Notes: a model not told the origin generated them from the sequence alone. A DNA stretch of 64,000 bases from Vulcanimicrobiia bacterium (GCA_025934645.1 JAICWY010000004.1:1-64000), one strand, 5' to 3'; positions 9,952 to 19,321 are shown, counted from the first letter of the stretch. Program-made: numbers and translations.

Positions 9952-11024
9952 GCGACGATGCGCGCAAGCGGCTCTACGGTCCGGAAGATGCCGCGGAACT
10001 CGCCGATGAACGGCTCTTGACTCCGGAAGATACGCTCGAAGATGAAGTCTACGGCGCGAGCCTACGCCCGCGCTCGTTCGACGAGTACGTCGGCCAAACG
10101 AACGTCGTCGAGAATCTCAAGATCGCGATCGACGCGGCGCGCAAGCGCGGCGAACCGCTGGAACACGTGTTGTTCTACGGACCGCCCGGCCTTGGTAAAA
10201 CGACCCTCGCGGCGCTAATCGCGCGGGACATGGGACGCTCGCTGCGGCCGACCAGCGGCCCGACCCTGGAAAAACCCAAAGATCTCGTCGGGATCCTGAC
10301 CTCGCTCGAGGAAGGCGACATCCTTTTCATCGACGAGATCCACCGCCTTGGCCGCGTGGTCGAAGAGTTTCTCTATCCCGCGATGGAGGACTACCAAATC
10401 GATTTCGTGGTCGACCGCGGCGCGTACGCGAAAACGATCAAACTCCCGCTCAAGCGTTTTACGCTCGTCGGCGCCACCACGCGCGCCGGCATGCTCTCGG
10501 CGCCGCTGCGCGAGCGCTTCGGCATCATGCACCACCTCGATTACTACAGCGTGAGCGAACTCGAAGCGATCGTTTTACGTTCATCGTCCGTGTTGGGAGT
10601 GCCGATCGAGCCCGAGGGCGCGAAAACGATCGCCGCGCGCAGCCGCGGAACGCCGCGCATTGCAAACCGCTTGCTGCGGCGCGTGCGCGACTACGCCGAA
10701 GTGCGCGCCGAGGGCCACATCACGCGCGAAGTCGCCGACGAGGCGCTGCGCCGCGAAGGCGTGGACGCGCTCGGATTGGACCGCTTGGATCGCGCGTTCC
10801 TACGCACCATCGTCGAGCAGTACGGCGGCGGGCCGGTGGGGATCGCCGCGATTGCGGCGACGCTGACCGAAGACGCGGAGACGCTGGAAGACGTCGTCGA
10901 ACCGTATCTGCTCAAGCGCGGTTTCGTGATGCGCACCGCGAGCGGAAGAAAAGCGACGGCGGAAGCCTACGCGCATCTAGGCGCAAAAGGCGCGCCATCG
11001 CCCGCGCAGGAGCGTTTGCTCTAG
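9948..11024 (+). CDS. ruvB: Holliday junction DNA helicase motor RuvB
   Basis: RuvB is the hexameric AAA+ motor that drives branch migration with RuvA. In this 358-residue chain, the Walker [10 protein letters not shown] is at 78-86, Walker B plus sensor residues in LFIDEIHRL, followed by the [18 protein letters not shown] arginine-finger region. The C-terminal winged helix ([20 protein letters not shown]) binds DNA. The ATG overlaps the ruvA stop by 4 nt, and the spoIID-like gene begins on the next base after the TAG. Confidence 0.98.
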   Translation: MSDDARKRLYGPEDAAELADERLLTPEDTLEDEVYGASLRPRSFDEYVGQTNVVENLKIAIDAARKRGEPLEHVLFYGPPGLGKTTLAALIARDMGRSLRPTSGPTLEKPKDLVGILTSLEEGDILFIDEIHRLGRVVEEFLYPAMEDYQIDFVVDRGAYAKTIKLPLKRFTLVGATTRAGMLSAPLRERFGIMHHLDYYSVSELEAIVLRSSSVLGVPIEPEGAKTIAARSRGTPRIANRLLRRVRDYAEVRAEGHITREVADEALRREGVDALGLDRLDRAFLRTIVEQYGGGPVGIAAIAATLTEDAETLEDVVEPYLLKRGFVMRTASGRKATAEAYAHLGAKGAPSPAQERLL

Positions 11025-12029
11025 ATGAACCGCGCGGAATTTGTCGGCGGAATCGCAGCCGCGGCGTTCGCGCGCTTCTCCGGGACAGGCGACGATATCG
11101 GCGATCCGGCGAGCAATGCGCAGGCGCAAGCGCTGCGCGTGCTGCTCGGACGCGGCGACGCGCAGGCGCTTGACGCGCAGACGTTTCTTTTTCAGGGCCG
11201 GCGCTACCGCGGAACGTTCTCTCGCACTGAAGACGGACAGATTGTCAGCGTCGTTGCGCTCGAGCAGTACTTGTATAGCGTCGTGTCGCGCGAGATGCCG
11301 CACTCATGGCCTGGGGCGGCATTGCAGGCGCAAGCGATCGTCGCGCGCACGTACGTCCTGCAGCGCAGCAATCCCACGCGCCAATACGACCTCGTTCCTT
11401 CCGAAGCGGATCAAGTCTACACCGGTATGGATGCGGAGAATTTGCAGAGCACCGCCGCGGTGGACGCGACCGCCGGGAACGTTTTACGATACGGCGACGG
11501 TTTTGCGCAAGTGTTGTACTCCTCGTGCTGCGGCGGCCATACCGAATCCAATGCCGACGCGTGGGGCGGAGCGCCGCTGGCGTACTTGCGCGGCGTGCCC
11601 TGCACCTATTGCACCGATTCGCATTGGTACGCGTGGTCGCAGAAGCTGCCGCTCGACCAAGTGCAGCGTTCGCTGACGTCATCCCTGAACGGCCTCGGCG
11701 ATCTTACCGGCATTGCGCTGGACGCGCCCGATGCGAGCGGACGCGCCCGCTTCTGGACGTTTACCGGAACGGCGGGATCGCAGCGCGTGAAGGCGTCCGC
11801 CGTGCGCTCGCAACTCGGTACGCGCACGCTGCCGAGCTTGTTGGTACACCGCGTGCAGTTCGATCCGCCGCAGCCGCAGGCCGGCCGTATGGTGACCATC
11901 GAAGGTGGCGGCTTAGGACACGGCGTGGGATTGTGTCAATGGGGTGCGCGCGGAATGGCGCTCTCCGGCGCCGGCGCCCGTGCTATTCTCTCGTACTATT
12001 ATCCCGGCACGGAAATCGGAAATGCCTGA
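11025..12029 (+). CDS. SpoIID/LytB-domain protein (peptidoglycan lytic enzyme family)
   Basis: SpoIID proteins are lytic transglycosylases that cleave glycan strands stripped of stem peptides; outside sporulators they are linked to amidase activation and cell separation. This 334-residue protein has the typical core: a VVALEQYLYSVVSREMP segment with the acidic residue, SWPGAALQAQAIVARTY, YSSCCGGHTESN and a C-terminal GHGVGLCQWGARGMA. A weak hydrophobic stretch near residues 6-17 may export it. It sits directly between ruvB and a PilZ gene and overlaps the latter by 8 bp. A sporulation role is not implied: I see no other spore gene here. Confidence 0.9.
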   Translation: MNRAEFVGGIAAAAFARFSGTGDDIGDPASNAQAQALRVLLGRGDAQALDAQTFLFQGRRYRGTFSRTEDGQIVSVVALEQYLYSVVSREMPHSWPGAALQAQAIVARTYVLQRSNPTRQYDLVPSEADQVYTGMDAENLQSTAAVDATAGNVLRYGDGFAQVLYSSCCGGHTESNADAWGGAPLAYLRGVPCTYCTDSHWYAWSQKLPLDQVQRSLTSSLNGLGDLTGIALDAPDASGRARFWTFTGTAGSQRVKASAVRSQLGTRTLPSLLVHRVQFDPPQPQAGRMVTIEGGGLGHGVGLCQWGARGMALSGAGARAILSYYYPGTEIGNA

Positions 12030-12366
12030 AGAGAAGCGACAGCAAGGCGTACGCCTGCGAAAATACATCGACGTGGTCGTTGAAGACCGGCTCTCGTCCA
12101 TGCTGTTTCGCGGCGCGATCGCCGACATTTCCGAAACCGGCATGCGCCTTATCGCCGATCAGTACTTGCCTAAGGGTACGAAGTACACGTTCACGATGAA
12201 AAGCCCGCCGAACTTGAGTCTGCGGGGCGAGGTGCGCTGGCTCAAAGATTTCGAGCGCGACACCTATCAAGTCGGCGTGCTGTTCGTCGACGTCTCCGAA
12301 GAGGATCAAAAACGGCTCGCGAACTTTCTGGACATGGAACGCCGCCGGCTGACGACGCCGGGCTGA
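12022..12366 (+). CDS. PilZ-domain protein (probable cyclic-di-GMP receptor)
   Basis: A single-domain 114-residue protein. PilZ domains bind cyclic-di-GMP through an N-terminal arginine-rich motif and a later D/N-x-S-x2-G motif. Here RLRKY near residue 11 and ADISETGMRLI near residue 34 fill these roles, followed by the beta-barrel strand LRGEVRWLKDF. The first motif is not a perfect RxxxR, so ligand binding is probable rather than certain. The ATG at 12022 overlaps the SpoIID-like gene by 8 bp. Its TGA overlaps the likely CTG start of queA. No diguanylate cyclase lies nearby. Confidence 0.85.
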   Translation: MPEEKRQQGVRLRKYIDVVVEDRLSSMLFRGAIADISETGMRLIADQYLPKGTKYTFTMKSPPNLSLRGEVRWLKDFERDTYQVGVLFVDVSEEDQKRLANFLDMERRRLTTPG

Positions 12367-13400
12367 CCGCAGCCTACTCTTTCGACCTTCCCGAACGCCT
12401 GATCGCGCAGCAGCCCGCAACGCCGCGCGACGCTTCGCGTTTGCTGGTGCTGCGGCAGGGCCGGATCGAGCACGCCGTGTTTCGCGATCTCCCGCGCTAC
12501 GTGCGCGAAGGCGACGTGCTGGTGCTCAACGAGACGCGCGTCATTGCGGCGCGGCTATTCGGCACGCGTCCCACAGGCGGACGCGCGGAAGTGCTGCTTC
12601 TGAGGCCGACGCATCACGGCCGGTACGATCCCCACGCCGCGCGCTGGCAGGCTTTGGTGAAGCCCGGACGGCGGTTACGCGTGGGCGACCGTGTGCTCTT
12701 CGGCGATCTCGGCGAAGCGGCGATCGTACACGTGCACGACGACGGCGTGCGCGATGTGGAATTTTCACTGCGCGTATCGTTCGAAGCGTTTCTCGAACGC
12801 GCCGGCACGTTGCCCTTGCCGCCGTACATCCACAACGATTCGCAAGAGGCGCAGGAGCGCTATCAAACGATCTTCGCGCGCGAACCGGGAAGCGTCGCCG
12901 CGCCCACCGCATCGCTGCACTTCACGCAGGGCGTGTTCGACGCGCTCGAGCGCAAGGGCGTCGAAATGGTGAAGCTCGTGCTCGACGTCGGACTGGGTAC
13001 GTTCCGTCCCATGCAAGGCGAACGCTTGGACGAACACACGATGCACTCGGAATCGTTCAGCATTCCGCAACGCACGATCGATGCGATCGCAAGCGCCAAA
13101 CGCGAAGGGCGGCGTGTCATCGCTGCCGGTACGACCGTGATGCGCGCGCTCGAGGGAAGCGCGCAAAAGCATGACGGCCTGCGCGCCGGTGAAGATGAAA
13201 CGGAGATCTTCATAACTCCCGGCTTCCGGTTTCGAGTCGTGGACGCCATGGTGACCAACTTTCATCTGCCGCAGTCGACCCTGCTCGTACTGGTCAGCGC
13301 CTTCGCAGGACGCGACACGATCATGCGCGCGTACCGCGAAGCGGTCGAACGGGAGTACCGGTTCTTCTCGTTCGGCGACGCCATGTTCATCGAACCGTAG
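12363..13400 (+). CDS. queA: tRNA preQ1(34) S-adenosylmethionine ribosyltransferase-isomerase
   Basis: QueA transfers the ribosyl part of SAM onto preQ1 in tRNA anticodons to give epoxyqueuosine. The conserved N-terminal block (YSFDLPERLIAQQPATPRDASRLLVL) is encoded upstream of the first TTG at 12441, so a start there would cut off required sequence. No ATG, GTG or TTG exists in this frame from 12303 up to 12441. The best candidate is CTG at 12363, overlapping the PilZ stop as CTGA and giving 345 residues, the normal length. Further motifs: VLNETRVIAARLFGTR, GTVAAPTASLHFT, VGLGTFRPM and TNFHLPQSTLL. Confidence 0.93.
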   Translation: MTAAYSFDLPERLIAQQPATPRDASRLLVLRQGRIEHAVFRDLPRYVREGDVLVLNETRVIAARLFGTRPTGGRAEVLLLRPTHHGRYDPHAARWQALVKPGRRLRVGDRVLFGDLGEAAIVHVHDDGVRDVEFSLRVSFEAFLERAGTLPLPPYIHNDSQEAQERYQTIFAREPGSVAAPTASLHFTQGVFDALERKGVEMVKLVLDVGLGTFRPMQGERLDEHTMHSESFSIPQRTIDAIASAKREGRRVIAAGTTVMRALEGSAQKHDGLRAGEDETEIFITPGFRFRVVDAMVTNFHLPQSTLLVLVSAFAGRDTIMRAYREAVEREYRFFSFGDAMFIEP

Positions 13401-13412
13401 GAAGGAGCGTTT

Positions 13413-14387
13413 ATGCGCGCGATCGAGATTTCGCATCCGGGCGGACCGGAGGTTTTACAGCTCGTCGACCGGCCCGTTCCGCAATCCGGAAAAGACGAAG
13501 TGCTCATCCGCGTGCACGCGGCCGGCGTATGCCGCGCGGACGCGCAGCAGCGAGCGGGAAACTATCCGCCGCCGCCGGGCGAGCCCGATATTCCCGGACT
13601 CGAAGTTGCGGGCGTCATCGAGGAAACCGGCGAGCCGGTCTGCGCGCTTCTAGCCGGCGGAGGATATGCCGAGTACGCCGTTGCACCGCGCGCTCTTGCG
13701 CTGCCGATCCCCGCGAACTGGACGTTTGCCGAGGCGGCGTCACTGCCGGAAAACATGTTTACGGTGTACGACAACGTCTTCACGCGCGCGCGGTTTGCGC
13801 GAGGCGAAAGCATTCTGATTCACGGCGGCAGCAGCGGCATCGGCACGACGGCGATCATGCTGGCGAGGGCGTTCGGGGCGTCGTTTATAGCCGTAACCGC
13901 AGGAAGCGAAGAGAAATGCAGCGCCTGCCGCGAACTCGGCGCCGATCTCGCCATAAACTATAAAACCGAGGATTTTGTATCCAAGATCCGCGAGGCGACG
14001 AACGGCAGGGGAGTGGATGTCGTGCTGGACATCGTCGGCGGCGAGTATGTCGCGCGGGATCTGGATGCGCTGGCGCCGGACGGCAGAATCGTCTGCATCG
14101 CGACGCCGGGCGGCCGCACGGTACAGATCGACATCGGCAAACTCATGCAGCGCCGCGGCGCGGTCATGGGATCTGCGCTGCGGGCGCGGAGCATCGAGCA
14201 GAAGGCCGCGATCGGCCGCGAATTGCGGGAACGCGTGTGGCCGCTGCTTGCTGCGAAAAACCCTGTGCGTCCCATCGTAGATTCGACGTTTTCGCTGGCG
14301 CAAGCAGGCGAGGCGCACCGCCGTTTGGAGGAATCCGCGCACGTAGGGAAGATTGTGTTGATCTGCGATACAAACGGGAGGACTTAG
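13413..14387 (+). CDS. Zinc-independent quinone oxidoreductase (MDR family)
   Basis: A 324-residue medium-chain reductase of the quinone oxidoreductase group, which reduces quinones or enals with NADPH. The N-terminal GroES-like domain holds VLIRVHAAGVCRADAQQR and lacks the zinc cysteine set. The Rossmann domain has IHGGSSGIGTTAIMLARAFG, the usual NADPH site of this group. A ribosome binding site, GAAGGAG, sits 6-7 nt before the ATG. The gene lies 9 bp upstream of sodB, and both may defend against oxidative stress, though this is inference from position. The substrate is unknown. Confidence 0.85.
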   Translation: MRAIEISHPGGPEVLQLVDRPVPQSGKDEVLIRVHAAGVCRADAQQRAGNYPPPPGEPDIPGLEVAGVIEETGEPVCALLAGGGYAEYAVAPRALALPIPANWTFAEAASLPENMFTVYDNVFTRARFARGESILIHGGSSGIGTTAIMLARAFGASFIAVTAGSEEKCSACRELGADLAINYKTEDFVSKIREATNGRGVDVVLDIVGGEYVARDLDALAPDGRIVCIATPGGRTVQIDIGKLMQRRGAVMGSALRARSIEQKAAIGRELRERVWPLLAAKNPVRPIVDSTFSLAQAGEAHRRLEESAHVGKIVLICDTNGRT

Positions 14388-14396
14388 GTTTTAATT

Positions 14397-14984
14397 ATGA
14401 AGACGTACACGCCGAAGAAGTGGGATCTCGCGGGTCTGCAAGGCATTTCCGATGCCACGCTCGAGATGCATTTCGGCCTCTACGAAGGCTACGTCAAAAA
14501 CACGAACACGCTGATCGAACTCACGTCCGAGGCGCGTAAAGCCGGCGAAGCCGCCGGTTCGAATCCGAAGTTCGCGGAACTGGTGCGCCGCATGGGTTGG
14601 GAATTCAACGGCATGCGATTGCACGAGTATTACTTCGACAATCTCACCAAGAATGCGAACGAGCTCAAGTCCGGCAAACTCTACGAAATGCTGGGCACCT
14701 CCTACGGCGATTTCGAATCGTGGAAGAAAGACTTCTTCGCGGTGGGCGGCATGCGCGGCGTCGGCTGGGCGATCGCGTTCTACGATCCGGCCGCGAAGCA
14801 GATCAGCAACCACTGGGTGGAGCAGCATCAAAACGGCAATCTTGCCGGCTTCATTCCGATCGTCGTGATGGACTGCTGGGAGCACGCGTTCATCAAGGAC
14901 TACAAGCCCTCGGAACGCGGGAAGTACATCGAGTCGTTCTACGCAAACCTCAACTGGCAAGCCTGCGAATCGCGGCTGCCGTAG
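14397..14984 (+). CDS. sodB: Fe/Mn superoxide dismutase
   Basis: Converts superoxide to oxygen and hydrogen peroxide. The metal ligands are in place: H25, H76, and D159 with H163 in MDCWEHAF. The 195-residue length is normal. Iron or manganese preference cannot be called safely. The first ligand region reads MHFGLYEGYVKNTN rather than the usual HHxxYxxN, so the second-shell residues are unusual. No signal peptide, so cytoplasmic. Followed by a strong bidirectional terminator. Confidence 0.93.
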   Translation: MKTYTPKKWDLAGLQGISDATLEMHFGLYEGYVKNTNTLIELTSEARKAGEAAGSNPKFAELVRRMGWEFNGMRLHEYYFDNLTKNANELKSGKLYEMLGTSYGDFESWKKDFFAVGGMRGVGWAIAFYDPAAKQISNHWVEQHQNGNLAGFIPIVVMDCWEHAFIKDYKPSERGKYIESFYANLNWQACESRLP

Positions 14985-15003
14985 GCCGTTCGCGCACGTA
15001 CGT

Positions 15004-15032
15004 AAAAAGCGCCGCTTCACGCGGCGCTTTTT
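15004..15032. terminator. Bidirectional intrinsic terminator between sodB and rqcH
   Basis: A perfect 12-bp inverted repeat: arms 15004-15015 (AAAAAGCGCCGC) and 15021-15032, with a 5-nt loop. T runs on one side and A runs on the other let it work for both converging genes. The right arm touches the rqcH stop codon. Confidence 0.9.
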
Positions 15033-16525
15033 CATTGCCCGTCGAGGGCCGGCTCCCCGGGCGCCACATGAACCGAACTCGGGTGCGTATAAAACACGAG
15101 CCCGGGCGCCGCGGACGGCCGTTTGCGCACGTGTTTGCGCTGCGTGTAATCCACGGTCACTTTCGGGCTCTGCTTGGCCTTCGAGTGCAGCGCGGCCAGC
15201 GATGCGGCGGTCAGCACATCTTCCGGAGGCGGCTCTTCGCGATCGTCCCGTTGCAGAATTACGTGCGCGCCCGGTTGATTTTGCACGTGAAACCATAAAT
15301 CGTCCGGGCGCGCCACCCGGAACGTTAATTCCGCATTCTCGATCGGCGTACGGCCGACGAAGATGCGCGATCCTTGCGCGGTAAGGTATTGTAGCGGCTT
15401 GCGCTTGCGTGAGGGCTTTGCGGCGGCGCGCTGCGGCGTCTCGTTTCCGCTGACCGCTTGCGCAACGTCGTCGAGTTCCGTATCGGCGGCGCGCTCCAAT
15501 TCCCAGCGTAACTGCGCCGCCTCGTCCAGCGCGCTCTGCAGTTCGGCGGCGCGGCGCTCCAAATGCTCCACGGAACTCTGCGCTTTCTTGTATTGCGCGA
15601 ACAGTTTGGCGGCGTGCTCCTTGGCCGTGTCGCGTTCGTGCGCGGGCAGCTCGTGCAGCGTCGCGTAAACCGCTTCACCTTCCGAGCGCAGGCGTTCGCG
15701 GCCGGCGACGTCGTTCAACTTCCCCCGCACTTGCGAGAGCTCGGCGCGGGCCTTGCGCTCGCGTTCGGATAGCGTGCGCTCCAGCGCGCGGCGCCGCTTG
15801 GCGATACGATCGCTTTCCTGCGCGTGCGCACTGCCGAGCCGCGTCTCTTGCAGCAGCGGAAGAATCGAGGGCGCGCGTTCGTGCTCTTCATCCGCGTATT
15901 GGGAAAGCGGCACCAGGTGCGCTTGAACGAGTTTGCCGGCGCGCCGGTACACGTGCAGATCGCCTTCCGGAAGCTGCTCGGAAAGACTCGCAATCGTTTG
16001 CTCGTCGAGCAGCGGCGAAGACTTTCCGGGCCGCAGCGGCGGCGCCTCGTACGGATCGCCGGCCTGAACGGAACGCACCGCATTTTCGGAGGGCGCGAAT
16101 TCTTTGGCAGCCGCAACGACGGTCTCACCTTTCACCAGCACGATGTTGCCGAAGCGCGGCACCAGCTCGCAGATCAGCGAGTATCCGTCCTCGACGCCGA
16201 ACCGCGAGCGCGTGCCGAAGTCGAAGCGCAGGATGCGGTCGCCTTTACGCGATCGCACGCCGGTGATCGTGGAGCCGCGCAATGCCGCGCCGGCGGCACG
16301 GACAAAGCCCGGCTCGACCGCAATGGGCAGTTCCCCGTCCTCGAGCGTGACCACCGGCGTAGCCGCAAAGACGTCCACGCATGCCAGAACGGTCTTGCCG
16401 CGCGTCCATATTGCAAGCGCGAAGCGCCCGTCGTCGAGTTGGCCCACGTCGCGGACCTTGCCGCCTTTGAGGCGCTGAGCGAGTTCGAGGGCCAAACGGC
16501 GGACGAGCAGCCAGTCGGTGTACAC
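15032..16525 (-). CDS. rqcH: NFACT-family protein RqcH (Rqc2/fibronectin-binding-like)
   Basis: RqcH binds stalled 50S subunits and recruits alanyl-tRNA to add C-terminal alanine tails that mark stuck peptides for degradation. The family start pattern (DWLLVRRLALELAQRLKGGKV) comes just after a GTG at 16525, giving 497 residues; an ATG at 16567 or further upstream is possible but adds unconserved sequence. Domains in order: NFACT-N to about residue 220, a long coiled-coil region at about 235-370, and NFACT-R with VGRTPIENAELTFRVARPDDLWFHVQNQPGAHVIL. It is divergent from gmk, with starts only about 90 bp apart. Confidence 0.9.
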   Translation of the reverse strand: MYTDWLLVRRLALELAQRLKGGKVRDVGQLDDGRFALAIWTRGKTVLACVDVFAATPVVTLEDGELPIAVEPGFVRAAGAALRGSTITGVRSRKGDRILRFDFGTRSRFGVEDGYSLICELVPRFGNIVLVKGETVVAAAKEFAPSENAVRSVQAGDPYEAPPLRPGKSSPLLDEQTIASLSEQLPEGDLHVYRRAGKLVQAHLVPLSQYADEEHERAPSILPLLQETRLGSAHAQESDRIAKRRRALERTLSERERKARAELSQVRGKLNDVAGRERLRSEGEAVYATLHELPAHERDTAKEHAAKLFAQYKKAQSSVEHLERRAAELQSALDEAAQLRWELERAADTELDDVAQAVSGNETPQRAAAKPSRKRKPLQYLTAQGSRIFVGRTPIENAELTFRVARPDDLWFHVQNQPGAHVILQRDDREEPPPEDVLTAASLAALHSKAKQSPKVTVDYTQRKHVRKRPSAAPGLVFYTHPSSVHVAPGEPALDGQ

Positions 16526-16616
16526 GCCTTCAGCTTCTCGGTGGGAGAGGGCCCTGCCCCTGCGCATCCGAATACCAGACCCTTTGCCCGTTACGGGCAG
16601 CCGTTGTAAGGGGGAT

Positions 16617-17234
16617 ATGCTCGGACCGGGTCTACTCTTCGTCGTGTCGGGCCCTTCGGGAGCCGGTAAAGACACGCTTGTAGACGCGCTTCGCGCGCGT
16701 TTGCCGCGGCTGCGCTACTCGGTCAGCGCCACCACCCGCGAACCACGGCCTGGCGAGTTGGAAGGGGAGCACTACTTCTTTCTGGCCCGGGAAGAATTCG
16801 AACGGCGCCGCAGCGCCGGCGGATTTTTGGAATGGCGCGAATACAACGACAATTTGTACGGTACGCCGCGCGACTTCGTCGAACGGACGCTGACGGAAGG
16901 CTACGATCTCATCATGAAGCCGGAAGTCAACGGTGCGCTGGCGGTCAAAAAAGCGTTCCAGGACGCAGTGCTCATCTTCTTGGCGCCCGACAAATTTTCG
17001 CACCTTCGCGCGCGTCTGCTCGCCAGGCGCACGGAAACCAATGAAGAGATCGCGCGGCGTCTGGAGATCGCGCACCAAGAATTCCGGTTCGTTCGGAACT
17101 TCGACTATATCGTCATCAACGAAGAGTCGCGCTCCGACGAGGCGGTACGGGATCTGCAGGCCATCTTACAGGCCGAACGGTTCCGGATTCACAGATATGA
17201 CGACGATTCGATAAGGAAGTTGGAAGACTCATAA
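16617..17234 (+). CDS. gmk: Guanylate kinase
   Basis: Phosphorylates GMP to GDP. The ATG at 16617 is supported by the Shine-Dalgarno run AAGGGGG ending about 4 nt upstream, and gives 205 residues, the usual size. An upstream in-frame ATG at 16518 would add a long unconserved N-terminus. P-loop SGPSGAGKDT lies near the start, then SATTREPRPGE and EFLEWREY-type GMP-binding residues. Its TAA overlaps the rpoZ ATG by 1 nt, the common gmk-rpoZ order. Confidence 0.97.
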   Translation: MLGPGLLFVVSGPSGAGKDTLVDALRARLPRLRYSVSATTREPRPGELEGEHYFFLAREEFERRRSAGGFLEWREYNDNLYGTPRDFVERTLTEGYDLIMKPEVNGALAVKKAFQDAVLIFLAPDKFSHLRARLLARRTETNEEIARRLEIAHQEFRFVRNFDYIVINEESRSDEAVRDLQAILQAERFRIHRYDDDSIRKLEDS

Positions 17235-17452
17235 TGAGCGATTCGGTATTCGGCGACCTCGACAACCTGCTGGACAAAGTGGACTCGAAGTTCAGTTTGG
17301 TCAACGTGGTGACCAAGCGCGCCAAGCAACTCAACAACGGCGCCCCGGCCCTGACGGACCGCGTCAACCCCAATAAGCCGGTCTCAACGGCCTTCAACGA
17401 AGTGGCGGTCGGGAAGATTCACTACCACCGCACGCGGGAAGGTATCAAGTAG
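17234..17452 (+). CDS. rpoZ: RNA polymerase omega subunit
   Basis: A 72-residue omega subunit that helps assemble RNA polymerase by binding beta prime. The core pattern SKFSLVNVVTKRAKQLNNGA matches the family helix that contacts beta prime. In many bacteria omega sits right after gmk, as here, with stop and start overlapping by 1 nt. Confidence 0.93.
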   Translation: MSDSVFGDLDNLLDKVDSKFSLVNVVTKRAKQLNNGAPALTDRVNPNKPVSTAFNEVAVGKIHYHRTREGIK

Positions 17453-17482
17453 CAGCTCGCTCCTGGGGGAGGACCTAGATCC

Positions 17483-19321
17483 ATGTGCGGCATCGTCGGC
17501 TATATCGGTGAGCGCGATAGCGTACCCATCATCCTGGATTCATTGGCGCGCCTAGAGTACCGTGGCTACGACAGCGCGGGCATCGCGGTTATCGACGGCG
17601 CCGGCGCGCTGACGGGGTCGAAGGCCGAGGGCAAGCTGCAGCGCCTCGCGGACCGGCTGCGCAACGGCGGCCGGATCTCGGGTAGCGTCGGAGTCGGTCA
17701 TACGCGCTGGGCGACGCACGGTCGTCCCTCCGATGCAAACGCGCACCCGCACATGGATTGCACCGGCAAGATCGCCGTCGTGCACAACGGGATCATCGAA
17801 AATTATGCGTCGCTCCGCGCGCGCCTGATCGAGGGCGGTCACGTCTTTCACAGCGAGACCGACACCGAAGTGCTCGCGCACTTGATCGAGACCCATTATG
17901 ACGGCGACTTGGAAGCGGCGATCCGCCGCACCCTGCGCGAAGTTACGGGCGCGTACGCGCTGGGCGTGATCAGTTCCGACGATCCGGAACACCTGATTTT
18001 CGCGCGCAACGGCGCGAGCCCACTGGTCGTCGGCATCGGCGACGGCGAGATGTTCGTGGCCTCGGATACGCCGGCAATTCTGCAGTACACGCGCAAAGAG
18101 ATCATTCTGCAAGAAGGCGAGATGGTCGTCGTCGGCCGTGACGGTTACAAGCTCACGAGTTACGACGGCAAACCGATCGAGCGCGACGTCATGCAGATCA
18201 CGTGGGATGCAACGTCCGCCGAGAAGAGCGGCTTCAAGCACTTCATGATCAAGGAAATCTTCGAGCAGCCCAACGTCATCAAAGAGACGCTGGCCGGGCG
18301 CGTGGACGAGAGCAACGACGTGCACCTCGGCGCCGAGATCGGCATCGACGAAGAGAAGCTCCGCAACATTTCCAAGATCGCGATAACCGGCTGCGGCACT
18401 GCCTATCACGCGGGCATGGTCGGCATGTATCTGCTGCGATCGCTGGTCCGTCTGCCCGTGGAGATGGAACTTGCCAGCGAGTTCCGCTACGGCGATCCGG
18501 TCATCGATCCCACGGCGCTCACGATTGCCATGTCGCAATCCGGCGAAACGGCGGACACGATCGAGGCCGTTCGCATCGCAAAGCAAGCCGGCTCGACGGT
18601 GCTCGGCATCTGCAACGTGCTCGGCTCGCATCTCACCCGCATCGACGACGGCACGCTCTTCACGCGTGGCGGTCCCGAGATCGGCGTCGCGGCGACCAAA
18701 ACCTACGTCTCGCAAGCGACGGCGATGACGCTTTTCGCGCTCTATCTCGCGCGTCTGCGCAAGAGCGCGCCGATCGAGCGTTTGCGCGAGATTGCCGACA
18801 ACACGAAATTGCTTCCCGCTGCGGTGGACGTGGTGCTCAACACGTCAGACGAGATCAAAAAAGTCGCGAAGAAGATCCGTAAGTCGAAGTCGGTGCTCTT
18901 CCTTGGCCGATACGTGAACTTCCCGACGGCTCTGGAAGGCGCGCTCAAACTTAAAGAGATCTCGTACATTCACGCCGAGGGCTATGCGGCGGGCGAGATG
19001 AAGCACGGCCCGATCGCGCTGCTCGATTCAAACGTGCCGGTCGTCGGTGTCATGACCGACGGACGCGTGCGCGACAAGATTCTCTCGAATCTCGCGGAGT
19101 CCAAGGCTCGCGAAGCTCCGGTCATCGTGGTCGCGAACCACGGGGATGAAGAAGCCAAGGCGATCGCCGACCACGTCTTCTGGGTGCCGAAGGTCGACGA
19201 GTTGCTCTCGCCGATCGTCAACATCATCCCGCTTCAACTGCTCGCGTACCACATCGCGGACATCGAGGGCAAAGACGTGGACCAGCCCCGCAACCTGGCG
19301 AAAACCGTTACGGTCGAATAA
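17483..19321 (+). CDS. glmS: Glutamine-fructose-6-phosphate aminotransferase (isomerizing)
   Basis: GlmS makes glucosamine-6-phosphate from fructose-6-phosphate and glutamine, the entry to UDP-GlcNAc for peptidoglycan and surface sugars. The 612-residue chain has the N-terminal glutaminase domain with Cys2 (MCGIVGYIG), HTRWATHG and HNGIIENY. Two SIS sugar-isomerase domains follow (TGCGTAYHAG, SQSGETADT, ATKTYVSQ, and LGRYVNFPTALEGALKLKE). It ends with the family's NLAKTVTVE. A strong ribosome site, GGGGGAGGA, precedes the ATG. I see no glmS ribozyme in the 30 bp upstream. The glmM step of the same pathway is at 37.5-38.9 kb. Confidence 0.98.
   Translation: MCGIVGYIGERDSVPIILDSLARLEYRGYDSAGIAVIDGAGALTGSKAEGKLQRLADRLRNGGRISGSVGVGHTRWATHGRPSDANAHPHMDCTGKIAVVHNGIIENYASLRARLIEGGHVFHSETDTEVLAHLIETHYDGDLEAAIRRTLREVTGAYALGVISSDDPEHLIFARNGASPLVVGIGDGEMFVASDTPAILQYTRKEIILQEGEMVVVGRDGYKLTSYDGKPIERDVMQITWDATSAEKSGFKHFMIKEIFEQPNVIKETLAGRVDESNDVHLGAEIGIDEEKLRNISKIAITGCGTAYHAGMVGMYLLRSLVRLPVEMELASEFRYGDPVIDPTALTIAMSQSGETADTIEAVRIAKQAGSTVLGICNVLGSHLTRIDDGTLFTRGGPEIGVAATKTYVSQATAMTLFALYLARLRKSAPIERLREIADNTKLLPAAVDVVLNTSDEIKKVAKKIRKSKSVLFLGRYVNFPTALEGALKLKEISYIHAEGYAAGEMKHGPIALLDSNVPVVGVMTDGRVRDKILSNLAESKAREAPVIVVANHGDEEAKAIADHVFWVPKVDELLSPIVNIIPLQLLAYHIADIEGKDVDQPRNLAKTVTVE

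Noticed and set aside
11025-12029. Evidence for sporulation from the SpoIID-like gene
   Set aside because: SpoIID/LytB domains are common in non-spore-formers and no other spore gene is seen.
17453-17482. glmS ribozyme before glmS
   Set aside because: Only 30 bp lie between rpoZ and glmS, far too short for the ribozyme.
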